Below, piece by piece: positions 44,501 through 56,804 of a stretch of DNA of 64,000 nucleotides. Under the pieces are notes generated by a model. That model ran no database searches and was not told where the DNA came from. It saw nothing but the letters and a program-made list of their open reading frames with translations. The number at the start of each line of letters is the position of its first letter. The first letter of the stretch is position 1. The translations under genes and the position numbers were made by a program. The stretch is from Haemaphysalis longicornis (Eukaryota > Arthropoda > Arachnida > Ixodida > Ixodidae), in the NCBI GenBank assembly GCA_013339765.2, contig JABSTR010001571.1, forward strand, positions 1 through 64,000. Reading direction: 5' to 3'.

Positions 44501-45439
44501 AATTTTAGTTCGGTTCCTGTGTGCCTATTTTGGAGATTTTGAAATCGCTTAGGTGAAACGCTACAAGATACTTCCACAGAGTGTTGAAAGTAATGTAACT
44601 TGCTCTGTGGCACCAGTACGAGTTTTGAAAAAGAAAAGATTTCTTCCTGAAGGTTTTGTCTGTGTACACTAAGCTCCACATTTTTTCTTGTCACTTCTTA
44701 ACATCGGTTGGTGCAATACTATTCCCGTCCGGGTCGCGAACATTTCCCACATAAAGGTACGTGATGCGCAAGACGCTCTTCGAGGAGGTTGGTGCTTAGG
44801 AAACAAGCATTTTGAGTCGATCAAGGCATCAGGTATATTTAAGTACACAGTACGTCATGCAGGGGTACTTACCACAATATTACATCAACGCAGAAAAGTC
44901 ACAAACATTACCAAAATGCAATTTCTCTTCCACCCAGGGCGGCTGGCAAAAGCGCGTCGTTTACCGGTATCGTGGTCTGTTCGGTACACGAAGGTGTTTG
45001 TGCAGCAGCGAGCGCAGTAATTGATCGGTGTTAGCAATCCCTTTGCGCGCTGTTCCCGTGTATGAGAAACTGGCTTGCGGTGTCCATTTACGCACCTCTC
45101 GGATTTTAGGCTTTCTCAGGACCTTAATTTACTGCGTAACCAAGGTCTCATTCGGAACTTGTTACTATAAACATGTCACATGTGCGACAGAGGAAGTCCT
45201 TTCATGTGCGCCTTTACTAGTTTTAAAAGTTCGCCTGCGCACCCCGGTTGCCGTTAGTGCCGACTCATGGGCGTATCAGCGTAGACTCAGAGGGAACTGG
45301 AACCCCTGCTATGCCAAGGACCGACACGTCCCTCCTTGCAACCGCTTTTTTGTCTCCTTAGTTTCATCCCAGGCCATCTGGTGTTCACCCTGATGATGGA
45401 GTTGAGCTGGTGGCAAACTTGATGATGGCATTTACGAGC
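44501..45439. other. Non-coding stretch, nothing recognised
   Basis: Mixed-composition sequence with short open frames but no recognisable domain. Confidence 0.35.
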
Positions 45440-45545
45440 GCGGTGAAGTGGACAAGTTGGCGTATGTTCATAGAGAAAACAGACCAACAAGGACAAATAC
45501 CCAGAAGGGGAAAGAACGAACACAGCGCTGATGACAGTATTATGA
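45440..45545 (-). mobile_element. PLE 3' tail fragment
   Basis: On the minus strand it reads ATCAGCGCTGTGTTCGTTCT, then a GTATTTGTCC block and ATACGCCAACTTGTCCAC. This mirrors the order (GCGCTGTG, then a C-rich and T-rich stretch, then CCAACTTGCCCA) of the tail nested at 11129-11273. It is read as a short 5'-truncated PLE insertion. Confidence 0.5.
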
Positions 45546-45792
45546 GTACTAATTGCAGTACGAATGCTTCCAATGGTAATGCGAATATGTGGTCACTCAT
45601 CTCCCTTGGTGTTATTTGTAACGCATGATTTTACAGTGTTCGGAAGACCAATGCATGTATAATAATGGCAGTGTAATGAAAGATATCGTTTTCAAGTTAT
45701 TTTGCCACAATGAATGGTTTCTACGTGCAAATGCCTTGACTTATCTGTATTTTTACTAACCTTACATATTTGACCACCCAGTGGTTCAGTGC
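45546..45792. other. Flank of the tandem duplication
   Basis: Short AT-rich stretch without features. It ends with GTGCAAATTGCTG, where the first tandem unit begins. Confidence 0.35.
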
Positions 45793-48128
45793 AAATTGCT
45801 GTCGATTCCCTGTAGCCTTTCTTGCTAGCGTTAGCTCTTCGGTTGCACTGCTCAAACTTTACTCCTGTGGTAGTTGCCCGAAGGAGGACGTCCGAATGGG
45901 CACCTGTCATGTGGAAAGAAAAAGATTGAGCACCACTCCTTTACTCTTGTTTTTTTTATTAAAGCAGCAAACGCTAGTCTTGTTTCTTCTACTTGATGGG
46001 CTTTGACATAGTTTAAATCAAAATATGATTTCATAGCATATGCACTAAGGCGCATCAATTTTATTTCACAACACAACGCCAACTTGCCTTCATATTACAA
46101 ATGTCTAAATAAATAAAAGCCGTTCCACTTATCGCGCAATCTCTCGGAAGTGGACAACACTGATTCGCCATAATGGGCTATTACGCGTTTATTCTGTTGC
46201 TGCTACAACCACCACGCTTTTTGCCACCCTATCGCCCTCCTTTCCTGATGAATAGGGCGGAGGTTTGTCCAACGCATTTCAAATATCCCGCCTGTCCAGT
46301 GTTTGCGTGCCCCCTTCCTGAAACAGCGCGGGCGGGAGTTTTATTATTTGTGTGCCCGCTATAGTTTCATCAGCTTTATTCCTTACGAGTGATTCAATTC
46401 CCGCATAACCGCGAACATTCATAATAGCAGCAATATAAATATACAGAAGAGAAATAAAAACAAAACGCAATGTTAGGTTCAAAATTTGTTTTGAAAACGC
46501 ACAGTTGGCGTAGTCTTCCGGGATTTGGTTCAAATATTTTTGATCCACAAAGAACGTAATTTTATTCCTTGTAGCCCAACGCTCAGGTTGGTCTTGCTTT
46601 GCTTATGGCAGACTTTTTCTTATACATAACATAACCTGCATGCCAAGAGCAAGATGTTTAAAGTGCAGACTTAGGTCAGCGCGCTCCTTCTTCCCCGCGC
46701 GTCAATTAAAACGGAAACATTTCTTCAATGCGAGGACATTATTAATAGGTAAAGCTAGGATACGAACAAGGGCCACAGCTTAGCCGCTTAGAAAGACTAC
46801 TATGCAGAGCTAAACAATTTTACACTGTCACTTCTCGATAGCAACTTCGTTGACTACCTGGACATCACACCTGCAATATGATTCGCCAAAGCTCTAAAGT
46901 ACCCAAGTTTGGCAACCGGATAAAGTATTAGGTCAAGGCACTTTTAGAGGCACACTTCATCGACATTTGTATCAGGTGTCATTCAGCCGCACGTTCTTGT
47001 GTCTTGAAAAGTGAAAACCACACATCACGCAGGTTCAGCGTTATGTAGGATGTGATCATTTGTATCAGAGAAGAGAGTCCTCCCACTTCTCAAGTTTTGA
47101 ATGGTTTATAGAAATTCGGCAATGTTCGCTCTCAACGAGTGGCATAAAGAGTGCACGTTATCGAGGGTCATTCATGAAGTAGAAGCTAAAGACGAACATC
47201 TCAATTGGAAATCCAAAGCCAAACTTTTCATCAAAACTGTTCTCCAACTGACAAAAGCACTGTGACAAAATTTTAAATTAGAGTATTAAAGTAAATGTCA
47301 GAAGGGTGGACAACCATACGAGAAGCTGATAGGCTCTACTGCTCCACCTGCACTTATGTTTGCCTAAACGACACTTGGTATGTTCTACTGAGCCAACGTC
47401 AACAGTCTCTACTCGCTGCTCAACCAGCAGTGAGTACAATGTTGCTTGGAATGCCGTAAGACGCCGCACCAAAGTTCCCCCCAAAAAAAAGACGAACATA
47501 AAGACATACACACTCATGAGGATTGCCCAGCACCGGCAACATCTCATCCATAATTCCATTCCAACAAATGTTCAATACAGGCTCACCCACTGTGTTGCAG
47601 AGCTTTATCTACAGCATGTAAAAATGCCAAGCCCCCGCTGTAAACCGAACTAAAGGTATAAAGCACCCGTATATGCAAACATAATGAACAGAGTTATTTT
47701 AATACAACATAGTCAACTAAGCAAAACTCACGAGTGTTTGAAAAAGATTTTCCAAATCACTGCGAAACCATACAACTTTATAATTGAAAAGCGAGCAAAC
47801 AACATCCTGACGATACAACACATGATTTTATCCTCATAAATAACACCGTGAATGAAATGTAAAAGAAACAACATTGGCATGAAGAACATTCAAAACACTC
47901 ATTTAAGAAAAGGGACAAATAATTGAATGTGAAAAGTCACGTAAAAACCGAAAAGCACCCCTAGCTGCCTTAAATTTTGGTGCCTCAGTTGAAGTTCTCC
48001 ATGATATATGGGTCGGAGCATAGAACAGTCATGATCGCAACCTTCTTAGTAGATCACCATGCCAATGTTGAAAGGTGCCATGAAAATTCAGAATCAAATG
48101 CTGCATGCAGCGCAAATTTGTACAACAT
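45793..48128. repeat. Tandem segmental duplication, unit 1 (2336 bp)
   Basis: Begins AAATTGCTGTCGATTCCCTG and is repeated directly, head to tail, by 48129-50459 with only scattered substitutions and a few small indels. The junction with unit 2 shows GCAAATTTGTACAACATAAA, and unit 2 ends with GCAAATTTGTCAAACATAG, so the shared GCAAATT may have served as microhomology. The unit has a GC-richer block (about 46180-46360) and otherwise AT-rich sequence. No transposon ends are seen. Confidence 0.9.
47360..47653 (+). pseudogene. Unidentified open frame in duplication unit 1, shortened
   Basis: The 97-codon frame is the counterpart of 49693-50169. A TAA (AACTAAAGG) replaces the TAT codon of unit 2 (AACTATAGG), cutting it about 60 codons short, and there is a 3-base length difference in the A-rich run. 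The differences between copies are almost all amino-acid changing, so I see no sign that either frame is maintained. Confidence 0.3.
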
Positions 48129-50459
48129 AAATTGCTGTCGATTCCATGTAGCCGTCCTTGCTAGCGTTAGCTCTTCGGTTGCACTGCTCAAACTTTACTC
48201 CTTTGGTAGTTTCCCGAAGGAGGACGCCCGAATGGGCACCTGTCATGTGGAAAGAAAAAGATTGAGCACGACTCCTTTACTCTTGTTTTTTATGAAAGCA
48301 GCAAACGCTAGTCTTGTTTGTTCTACTTGATGGGCTTTGACATAGTTTAAATCAAAATATGATTTCATAGCATATGCACTAAGGCACATGAAGTTTATTT
48401 CACAACACAACGCCAACTTGCCTTCATATTACAAATGTTTAAATAAATAAAAGCCGTTCCACTTTTCGTGCAATCTGTCGGAAGTGGACAACACTTATTC
48501 GCCATAATGGGCTATTACGCGGTTATTCTGTTGCTGCTACAACCACCACGCTTTTTGCCACCCTATCGCCCTCCTCTCCTGATGAATAGGGGGGAGGTTT
48601 GTCCAACGCATTTCAAAAATCCCGCCTGTCCAGTGTTTGCGTGCCCCCTTCCTGAAACAGCGCGGGCGGGAGTTTTATTATTTGTGTGCCCGCTATAGTT
48701 TCATCAGCTTTATTCCTTACGAGTGATTCAATTCCCGCATAAACGCGAACATTCATAATAGCAGCAATATAAATATACAGAAGAGAAATAAAAAAAAACG
48801 CAATGTTAGGTTCAAAATTTGTTTTGAAAACGCACAGTTGGCGTAGTCTTCCGGGATTTGGTTCAAATATTTTTGATCCACAAAGAACGTAATTTTATTC
48901 CTTGTAGCCCAACGCTCAGGTTCGTCTTGCTTTGCTTCTGGCAGACTTTTTCTTATACATAACATAACCTGCATGCCAACAGCAAGATGTTTAAAGTGCA
49001 GACTAAGGTCAGCGCGCTCCTTCTTCGCCGCGCGTCAATTAAAACGGAAACATTTCTTCAATGCGAGGACATCAATAATAGGTAAAGCTAGGATACGAAC
49101 AAGGGCCACAGCTTAGCCGCTTAGAATGACAATTATGCAGAGCTAAACAATTTTACACTATCACTTCTCGATAGCAACTTCGTTGGCAACCTGGACATCA
49201 CACCTGCAATATGATACGCCAAAGCTCTAAAGTACCCAAGTTTGGCAACCGGATAAAGTATTAGGTCAAGGCACTTTTAGAGGCACACTTCATCGACATT
49301 TGTATCAGGTGTCATTCAGCCGCACGTTCTTGTGTCTTGAAAAGTGAAAACCACACATCACTCAGGTTCAGCGTTATGTAGGATGTGATCATTTGTATCA
49401 GAGAAGAGAGTCCTCCCACTTCTCAAGTTTTGAATGGTTTATAGAAATTCGGCAATGTTCGCTTTCAACGAGTGGCATAAAGAGTGCACGTTATCGAGGG
49501 TCATTCATGAAGTAGAAGCTAAAGACGAACATCTCAATTGGAAATCCACATCCAAACTTTTCATCAAAACTGTTCTCCAACTGACAAAAGCACTGTAAGA
49601 AAATTTAAAATTAGAGTATTAAAGTAAATGTCAGATGGGTGGACAACCATACGAGAAGCTGATAGGCTCTACTGCTCCACCTGCACATATGTTTGCCTAA
49701 ACGACACTTGGTATGTTCTACTGAGCCAACGTCAACAGTCTCTACTCGCTGCTCAACCAGCAGTGACTACAATGTTGCTTGGAACGCCGTAAGACGACGC
49801 ACCAAAGTTCCCAAAAAAAAGACGAACATAAAGACATACACACTCATGAAGATTGCCCAGCACCGGCAACATCTCATCCATAATTGCATTCCAACAAATC
49901 TTCAATACAGGCTCACCCACTGTGTTGCAGAGCTTTATCTACAGCATGTAAAAATGATAAGCCCCCGCTGTAAACCGAACTATAGGTATAAAGCACCCGT
50001 ATATGCAAACATAATGAACAGAGTTATTTTATTACAACATAGTCAACTAAGCAAAACTCACGAGTGTTTGAAAAAGATTTTCCAAATCACTGCGAAACCA
50101 TACAACTTTATAATTGAAAAGCGAGCAAACAACATCCTGACGATACAACACATGATTGAATCCTCATAAATAACACCGTGAATGAAATGTAAAAGAAACA
50201 ACATTGGCATGAAGAACATTCAAAACACTCATTTAAGAAAAGGGACAAATAATTGAATGTGAAAAGTCACGTAAAAACCAAAAAGCACCCCTAGCTGCCT
50301 CAAATTTTGGTGACTCAGTTCAAGTTCTTCATGATACATGGGTCGGAGCATAGAACAGTCATGATCGCAACCTTCTTAGTAGATCACCATGCAAATGTTG
50401 AAAGGTGCCATAAAAATTCAGAATCGAATGCTGCATGCCGCGCAAATTTGTCAAACATA
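48129..50459. repeat. Tandem segmental duplication, unit 2 (about 2331 bp)
   Basis: Direct repeat of 45793-48128. Homology ends at ATTTGTCAAACATAG, after which the sequence (AGTGACATAGAGCG) has no counterpart. Offsets between matched landmarks stay at 2333-2336, showing simple collinearity. Confidence 0.9.
49693..50169 (+). CDS. Unidentified open frame in duplication unit 2
   Basis: A 158-codon frame starting MPKRHLVCSTEPTSTVSTRC, basic overall, with no recognisable domain, signal peptide or repeats. It is the longest open frame in the duplicated unit and survives only in this copy. The complementary strand is also open over part of the same DNA. Without a homologue it should be treated as a possible chance frame. 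Confidence 0.2.
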   Translation: MPKRHLVCSTEPTSTVSTRCSTSSDYNVAWNAVRRRTKVPKKKTNIKTYTLMKIAQHRQHLIHNCIPTNLQYRLTHCVAELYLQHVKMISPRCKPNYRYKAPVYANIMNRVILLQHSQLSKTHECLKKIFQITAKPYNFIIEKRANNILTIQHMIESS

Positions 50460-52262
50460 GAGTGACATAGAGCGAGAAACATGTTGCCAGCCCTAGCTCT
50501 AACACAAATTCAAAAATTGTGTTGCACTAAATTTCCGCCGTAACGATGCTATCTTCTGACATGATCTGGCCAATAGCGTGTGCTACTGCCCCATACCAAC
50601 GGCCATATCAAAAACGTCGGCTCAAAGTAAACTTAACGCCTGGACCAAACCCGAATTCGTCGATCCATAAAAGACAGATGTCAATACAAGATTTGCAGCA
50701 TATAAGGCTTAGCAAAATGCCAGCAGAAAACCGGACGTTCCCCCAAGAAATTTGGCGTAGAAGTACCTGGAAATTTCTCCGTGGATCTTTTGGATTGCGT
50801 CAGCATCGTAGCGCACGTTTACAAGCTCATGGAGTTCCCGCCTTGATTGACCTTTAGGGGCACGAAACACGGTCTTTACCGCTCCCCCCCTTCGGACGTC
50901 GTGCTAACCTTGCTCCGTGTTATACCCACCTGAGTTGTCAGGCTTTGATTCGTGTAAAGGCCAGAATACATGGTGCGAATATGCCACAAAATTAGGTTCA
51001 TTCCCAACGATTCGAAAACAATTAACGGGGGATCATTGATTAACAAACTAATGAAGCTTACCGAACACAAATTCGCAGCATAACACCGCCAAAACCGCCA
51101 CTGCAGTCTCTATTCAACAAGGAGGTGGTGGCGGCGACGACTATATGTACATGATGACAGACCACATCATTTGTTATAAACATTGTGCTTCGGGTATGAA
51201 CCTGTTCTATCGGAATCCAATGACAGCCGTTTAGCTACTGGTTTTATGTCAACGAAAGACTGTGTTATCTAAATGTCTTGAGACTGGTGTCTCCACTGAC
51301 GTACCGTATCCTTGGTAACGCGTTTTGAGACTGGAGCATAGGCTTTGTTCATTCTGCGAATGTGCGATTAACGTTACGAATTCCCCGAGAATGAGAATAT
51401 TCCGCTCTTTAGCTTTACCAGTGGCTACAACTACCAGAGTATTTCTTTTCGTTTGCCGCTGCTTTCGTCACCGAACAATTGCTCTCGCCGGCGACTATTT
51501 TATTCATGTTTGATCTTTGCTGAACTGCCGAAGCGGAAAGTTATACTTACAGGAGCCCATCGTTACGCACCCGACAGTCAGACGAAACGGTTCTTCAATT
51601 TCTGTGAACTTTAGGAACCGAGAGATTGGTCGTGGTTGACATCAAGCGGCGAAAATATGGGGAGTACATGCATCCGGCCAATACGGTTTCTCGGGAGATC
51701 GTTCTGCATTGAGCTAAGCGTCTTCGTTATCCTCTTTTGCACCATTACAACGGTACCGACATTGCCTGGGCCAGGGTACAAACTACTGCTGATTCTGTGC
51801 TAGAAGCCTGTATGTCAGACTGCGAACACATTGTAGAAGCGACCTCGGACTTGCCCTTAATAAACGATCTGATGCAGGCCAGTATATCTTAAACAATAAA
51901 CCAGTAAGCCAAGGCTCATGACAAGCACTCTGCCTTTAGTATGCATCGTGAAGAGTGCAAACGGACCATGGGTATGCGCTCCAAAGAGTTGTTACCTAGC
52001 AGATATACCGAAGTCATGCCCAGCACAAGCAACTCAAGTATGCGAACTTCCCCCCTCTTTCTAACTCAATCAGGTAAAACAATACGCGCGGCACTACCCC
52101 GTTCACGTTCGCTATATGGGTATAAAGCAGCAGATTCACGGATTGAGTAACTATATGGAAGTTAACTCTCGTGACAAGCATGTCATCGCCTGACCAGGGC
52201 TGATATTGAGAGTCTTGATATAGTGAAAAGGTGAGAGAACGGACATATCATTTACGAATGGG
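50460..52262. other. Non-coding stretch, nothing firm recognised
   Basis: Contains a 103-codon frame at 50546-50857 without a known domain. The part after about 51600 may include further decayed Gypsy pol upstream of the remnant at 52263, but I could not read motifs in it. Confidence 0.35.
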
Positions 52263-52460
52263 GTGACTGTGAGAGGGAAAGAGGTTCCCGGCCTGCACCA
52301 CATATGTATATTTTTTCATGCAATACTGACATATGACAAGAGTGACAAGGCTGTTCCGACCGGCTGTCCTGAGGCCTCATCCTCTAATGTCCCACCTACC
52401 AGTGTTGTCAACGTCGCCTGTCTCAAACCTTACCAGCCACCCCCGACTAGTTCTCCTTAG
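52263..52460 (+). pseudogene. Ty3/Gypsy integrase C-terminal end, remnant
   Basis: The translation ends with SVVNVACLKPYQPPPTSS and a stop. This matches the xVVxVxxLKPY motif that closes many Gypsy integrases, as does the better-preserved copy at 33667-33894 on the other strand. A purine run (GCAGGGGGTCA) and a putative LTR follow, the expected order. Upstream motifs are lost. Confidence 0.5.
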
Positions 52461-52496
52461 CAAGCACCGAGACGGTGCCTATTTCGCAGGGGGTCA

Positions 52497-52651
52497 TGTG
52501 AAGAGAAACAAACATCCAATCCGCGCTGTGCCGCTGATGGAAGAGGACGACGACGCTTGGCTCCGGACTCACGCTGCTGCTTACCCCAAGCTTCCCCAAC
52601 TTATTCTCACTTGTAAATACCTGTACGTAAACCTATCCTCACCACGTAACA
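52497..52651 (+). mobile_element. Putative short 3' LTR (155 bp)
   Basis: Starts TGTGAAGAG after the purine run and ends CCACGTAACA, with TTGTAAATACC and ACGTAAACC near the end, as in short Gypsy LTRs. The terminal inverted repeat is weak (TGT/ACA). No second copy exists in the window, so the call rests on order and ends only. Confidence 0.4.
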
Positions 52652-53479
52652 ATATAAACTCGCGTTTTCGCGCCTATCTTCGTGCTGACAAAAATGCCTC
52701 TATGTTGCGGATTCCTAAACACAACGCCAGTTGAACAAGAGAGATGACGATTGGAGCTGTTCTGTATTTTAAACATCAGAAATAGACCAATCTCTACGGC
52801 ATTGATATAAAAAATCCTGGCCATCTAACCCAATGTGAAACTACTGGAGGGGCGAAGTATGCATGGTGTAATTCTACTGAAAGGTTGTAAGTTTCCCTCT
52901 TGCCCCATGGCGTTCGCTGACTGTTCGCCGCAGACACGCCGGTGAGAGGAGCGATCGCGTGCTTGCTGAGGTGGTGGCCCTCAATTACGTTGAACCAGAT
53001 TTCAGCAATCTGCATGGCCCATCAGCTTGCCCAATCTGCATACCTCACCTAGCGCTAGTCCTGTGCGGTCTCTACTTTTGTCCCGTCATTACCGCGCTAC
53101 GTAACCATGTTTCAAAGTTCGAACCAACTAGCCCACATTTACGTGTTGACATCTACTCCAGTGAGGGGTAGCGGCAGGGCTAAACGCGAGCGCTGAGAAA
53201 TACTCGCGGCTCGCCCTGGAGGCTCATCCTAGGTGATCACAACCTCTCGGAACTAGCTAAGAATGTCTTTTTTTGCTTCGAGCGGCCACCGCACAGGGTC
53301 AGGACTCGCGTTAATAGCGGGTTGGTATTTAGGTGCAATACAACATGTAATCCGTTTAAAACAGCTTCTGCTTGTGCTAGATGATTGCTGAAGCCGACAG
53401 AATGCTTTCCAGAAATATTTAAATATTGCTGGTTTATTTTGAACAGGTTTTAACCTTAAAAAGTTTTCTTTTAGTACTC
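52652..53479. other. Non-coding stretch, nothing recognised
   Basis: Mixed composition. Short open frames on both strands without domains. Confidence 0.35.
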
Positions 53480-53640
53480 GTTACGGTGTAGCGGGAGGCG
53501 TTAGGAAACGAGTGTCCCAGTGTTTTTGTACCGAGACTACATGACATGATGACGCCGACCGGAGACGTAGACCGCCCGAACACCTAAGGTTCCTCACCCC
53601 TAAAAGATAGAAATAAAAATTATCTTCAACGACCCGCCTA
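53480..53640 (+). repeat. Dispersed repeat, copy 2
   Basis: GCGGGAGGCGTTAGGAAACG, AGTGTCCCAGTGTTTTTGTA, GAGACTACATGACATGATGA and CGCCCGAACACCTAAGG parallel the repeat at 42950-43200 in the same order. It ends in CACCCCTAAAAGATAGAAAT followed by AAAA. The A-rich end suggests a retroposed element such as a SINE or LINE tail. Confidence 0.45.
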
Positions 53641-55544
53641 TCGCCTATTCTACGGAAATCTCTTGCAGGTCGCACTCGTCAAAAACTGCCCGCATCATGC
53701 CGAAATTACTAACCACCACTTTCGTGCAAACCCAGCCACCACAGAAAGTGTGTTCCAAGACTAGCTCATCCGTGGCCGATTTCTGACGTATGCGGCCATC
53801 ACCCAGTTTCTGGCAGCCACTGATCATACGTTAAACGGCCAACAGTTCGGCTCCAGCTCTTCGAGATTTGTCCGGATGACCGTGTTCAGACACACAACAG
53901 CAGGTACCCGTCTGCCAGATATTAGGTTTAATTTGGGCGGCTTCAGTTCCGAAAAGCCACTGCCGACGTACTGCCTCAGGGCATCCGTTTTTTCTTTGGG
54001 AAGCGGTGTTCGGACGAAGCACTGCAAGCCGCCGGACCCAGAATATTCGTACTCTAGTGGCAGTTGGTGTTCCGAAGGAGATCGGCTGGAGGACGGCTGC
54101 CGTGCATTCTTGCGTGCATTCAGCACGGCTGGCGTGCATTCAACGGCAGAAAATGCTTCAAGGTGTGTTCGCATCTTTATTACCGTACTGGGAAGGTACT
54201 TATACCGATACCGTACAGAGCCAGCAAAATGTTTTCTAAGGCATTCAGCAACAGAGTACAATTTCATAGCGTAGTCATTTCGTGCAAACCTGCTTATCTA
54301 CTAATATTTTTCCCACACTAAGCCTTTCTTTTAACTGTGTGACTTGTCTTGGACAATTGTTTTTTACTGCACAAATATTACCGAATATTACCACCATAGA
54401 TTGCTGCGGATCGACCAACAACGTGTTCCCAATAGCAAGAATTCAAAGGTTGTTATCAGAAATCTATTCGTAGAAAGCAGGGAACTCTTGTACTAACTGC
54501 CATCGCAAACCACGTAAATTATCCTTGCCCGAGGGACATAGAACGGCTAATACATTTAATCTAAACAGATTTTACTTAAAGTGTATCACTGGGTTCCACT
54601 TGCCTGATTCAGTGTATCCCTATCCAGCTATCACAAGTGTTCTTCCGAGAACATTCCAGCGCTTCCGGGGAAGACAAACCGGTCTCACGTAAGCATCATA
54701 TGTGAGGGGACGGTGCAGCTATAAGAGATATTTAAACGCAATAAGGAATTTATAACTAAGCCAGGTGACGCTAGACGTCACATTTGACGTTGACATTGCT
54801 CATCTCAAGAAAATAAAAGAGAAACTAAAACAGGCATAATAAAAAGTTTTTTATGAGTAACAGTAAGAGTGTACCGTTTGTGCTGTAAGATTTTGTGCAG
54901 TTGTTATCTTTTTAGTTGCTATAAATGTGATTTGATTGTATACACAGTGAAAAAACATCTCTTAAGCTTATCGCCTAAATAGAATATTAACTATTTTGTT
55001 GCAAAACCCTCAACTAGTACTTTGTCTGACTGTTCGTTACTTGTCCTATTGCAACCTCCAATGGATGTCCAACCAGTGTCCGAAGATTCTGGTGGATTAA
55101 AATTATGAAATACCTTCGGACATATTCTTCTGCTGTTGGTTTCAATTAAAACGGCTAGCGATACCGTATAAACGTCTGTACTACTGCGCCTTCTTTGTGT
55201 CTCTTTCTTGACTTTCGTTTTTTTGTCGTTTGACGCCAAATACTCGACCGAATCCTTTTCCCCCTTTACCCTGGTACCAAAAATAATGGTGGCGCAACAC
55301 CCAAGGGAACTAAAAGAACGACCAGAACGTTAGTTTTAGCGCCTGAAATGCTGACAATTGTGACCTGATGTGTTTATGCATGCCCTTCGTAGTTTCGTAT
55401 AATGACTCGCATTAGTCTGAGCAGGTTGTAAAGGTACAGCGCGCAACCAATATTTGGCGCGCACAGCTGTACATTTTTATCTTGCTAGGGTAGGCAACGC
55501 GTTTCTTATAATCCTTTTTCTTTTTATCCTGAGGGTGAGAAATG
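53641..55544. other. Non-coding stretch with an unexplained GC-rich block
   Basis: At 53824-54275 the sequence is GC-rich and open for over 130 codons on both strands (minus 53824-54267, plus 53876-54274). Neither translation has a motif I recognise, and the two overlap fully, so at most one can be real. The remainder is AT-rich with no feature. Confidence 0.3.
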
Positions 55545-56190
55545 GCAAAATTTCTTCTAAAAGTAATAAATTATATTACTCATTACTTGTCTAGAGGTTT
55601 TTAAAATGTAATAAAGGGCAATAGAAAATACAGGTGGGCCTAACGTAATGACATTACATTAATAGTACCTTTCAAAAGTGTTGAAATTGCTATGAAATTA
55701 CTTTAACGATTAGCGTGTTTTTATGCGTATCACCCCTGGACGAAAAAACGCGCCTACCTAGCAGCGGGCTTACGCCAGTGACCAGTGTAACGAAGCCTTG
55801 AACACAATGTGTACGTTTTTGTTTCACCCGGCTGAATGCCGCCACGGCATTCTGGGAAAGCATGAAACGAGAACAAACAGGCACGAGAACGCAGACAGAG
55901 CTCCCATCGAAGCGTTGTGTTCTTCGCCTTCATGGCGTTTCACTTCCCACATATATTCTGGGCATTAAACTCTACTTGGTCAACTTTTCTTGGTCAACCT
56001 TTTATGCTGTGAGAGAAGCGGACATGCTATATCGTAGTCAAAAGTAATTGGGCAAGTAATTTGTAATGTCCAATAAAATCTGGCCTGAAGTAATTTGTTA
56101 TTATAAATTACCAAAACTCCAAAATAATAAATAACTCATTGTAGAAAAAAGTAATTTAATTACTGCAATTTCATTACTGCCAACTCTTCT
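55545..56190. repeat. AT-rich repeat with TAATTAC-type ends
   Basis: Both ends are made of recurring TAAT/ATTA words: AGTAATAAATTATATTACTC at the left and, reading inward from the right, CAGTAATGAAATTGCAGTAA. The ends are loosely inverted relative to each other around a GC-richer core (55700-56000). This resembles a non-autonomous DNA element with degenerate inverted ends, but no target duplication is found. Confidence 0.35.
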
Positions 56191-56391
56191 ACAGATGCTA
56201 AATTGTTCTGGCCTCATGATACGGCCTTTTTTACTGAATATTCGCAACGTTAATTTGGAGTTCATGTAGTCAGCCTAAGCGCCCCCATTACCATTTTCTT
56301 CCGGTAGAGCAAGGAATTCTTAGGCTTGGCAATATTTTTCTTTACATCTTGTTTCCCCTTGCTACTATAATCAAGACGTTCAGCAACCGTT

Positions 56392-56804
56392 TCTGTAGCG
56401 AAAGTTACACTACGCTACCTCAGGCAGTCTTCGCGGGGTGACTAGTTTTCCCCTTGAGCGTTAGAGGTTAAACTACACCCCCTTCCGGAAGCGCCCGACA
56501 AGGACCAGCTGCTCGATAACGGGCAGAAACAGGCAGCAGAGTAGAGACAGGGGAAAAGGGAAAGGATACGTGCGCTGAACCCGTGTGCTGGGCATGGCGG
56601 AGGAATGTGACAAGGCCACCGCCGCTGCGATAAGCACGCGCCAAAAAGGAAGTCAGTGAGGCAACGTTCGGGGCAGAACCGTGTGCGATAGAAAAAGACG
56701 AACATCCAGCTGTGGTGCCTCGCACAGCGGCGAGGTAGAAAAACACCGTGAGGGCAAAACGAGATAAAACGATACGGTTGTGTACAGCTTCGCTACCTTG
56801 AAGT
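56392..56804 (-). repeat. MITE-like dispersed repeat, copy 2
   Basis: Reverse-oriented counterpart of 1471-1846, about 413 bp and less deleted. The two ends carry GTAGCGAAAGTTACAC and, inverted, GTAGCGAAGCTGTACAC, an imperfect terminal inverted repeat. It has no coding capacity of its own. Confidence 0.65.

Noticed and set aside
45793..50459. A pair of LTRs flanking an element
   Set aside because: The two units are directly adjacent with no internal region and lack TG...CA ends, so this is a tandem duplication.
53824..54275. A host gene in the GC-rich block open on both strands
   Set aside because: No motif is recognised on either strand and the two frames overlap fully. It is reported only as an unexplained block.
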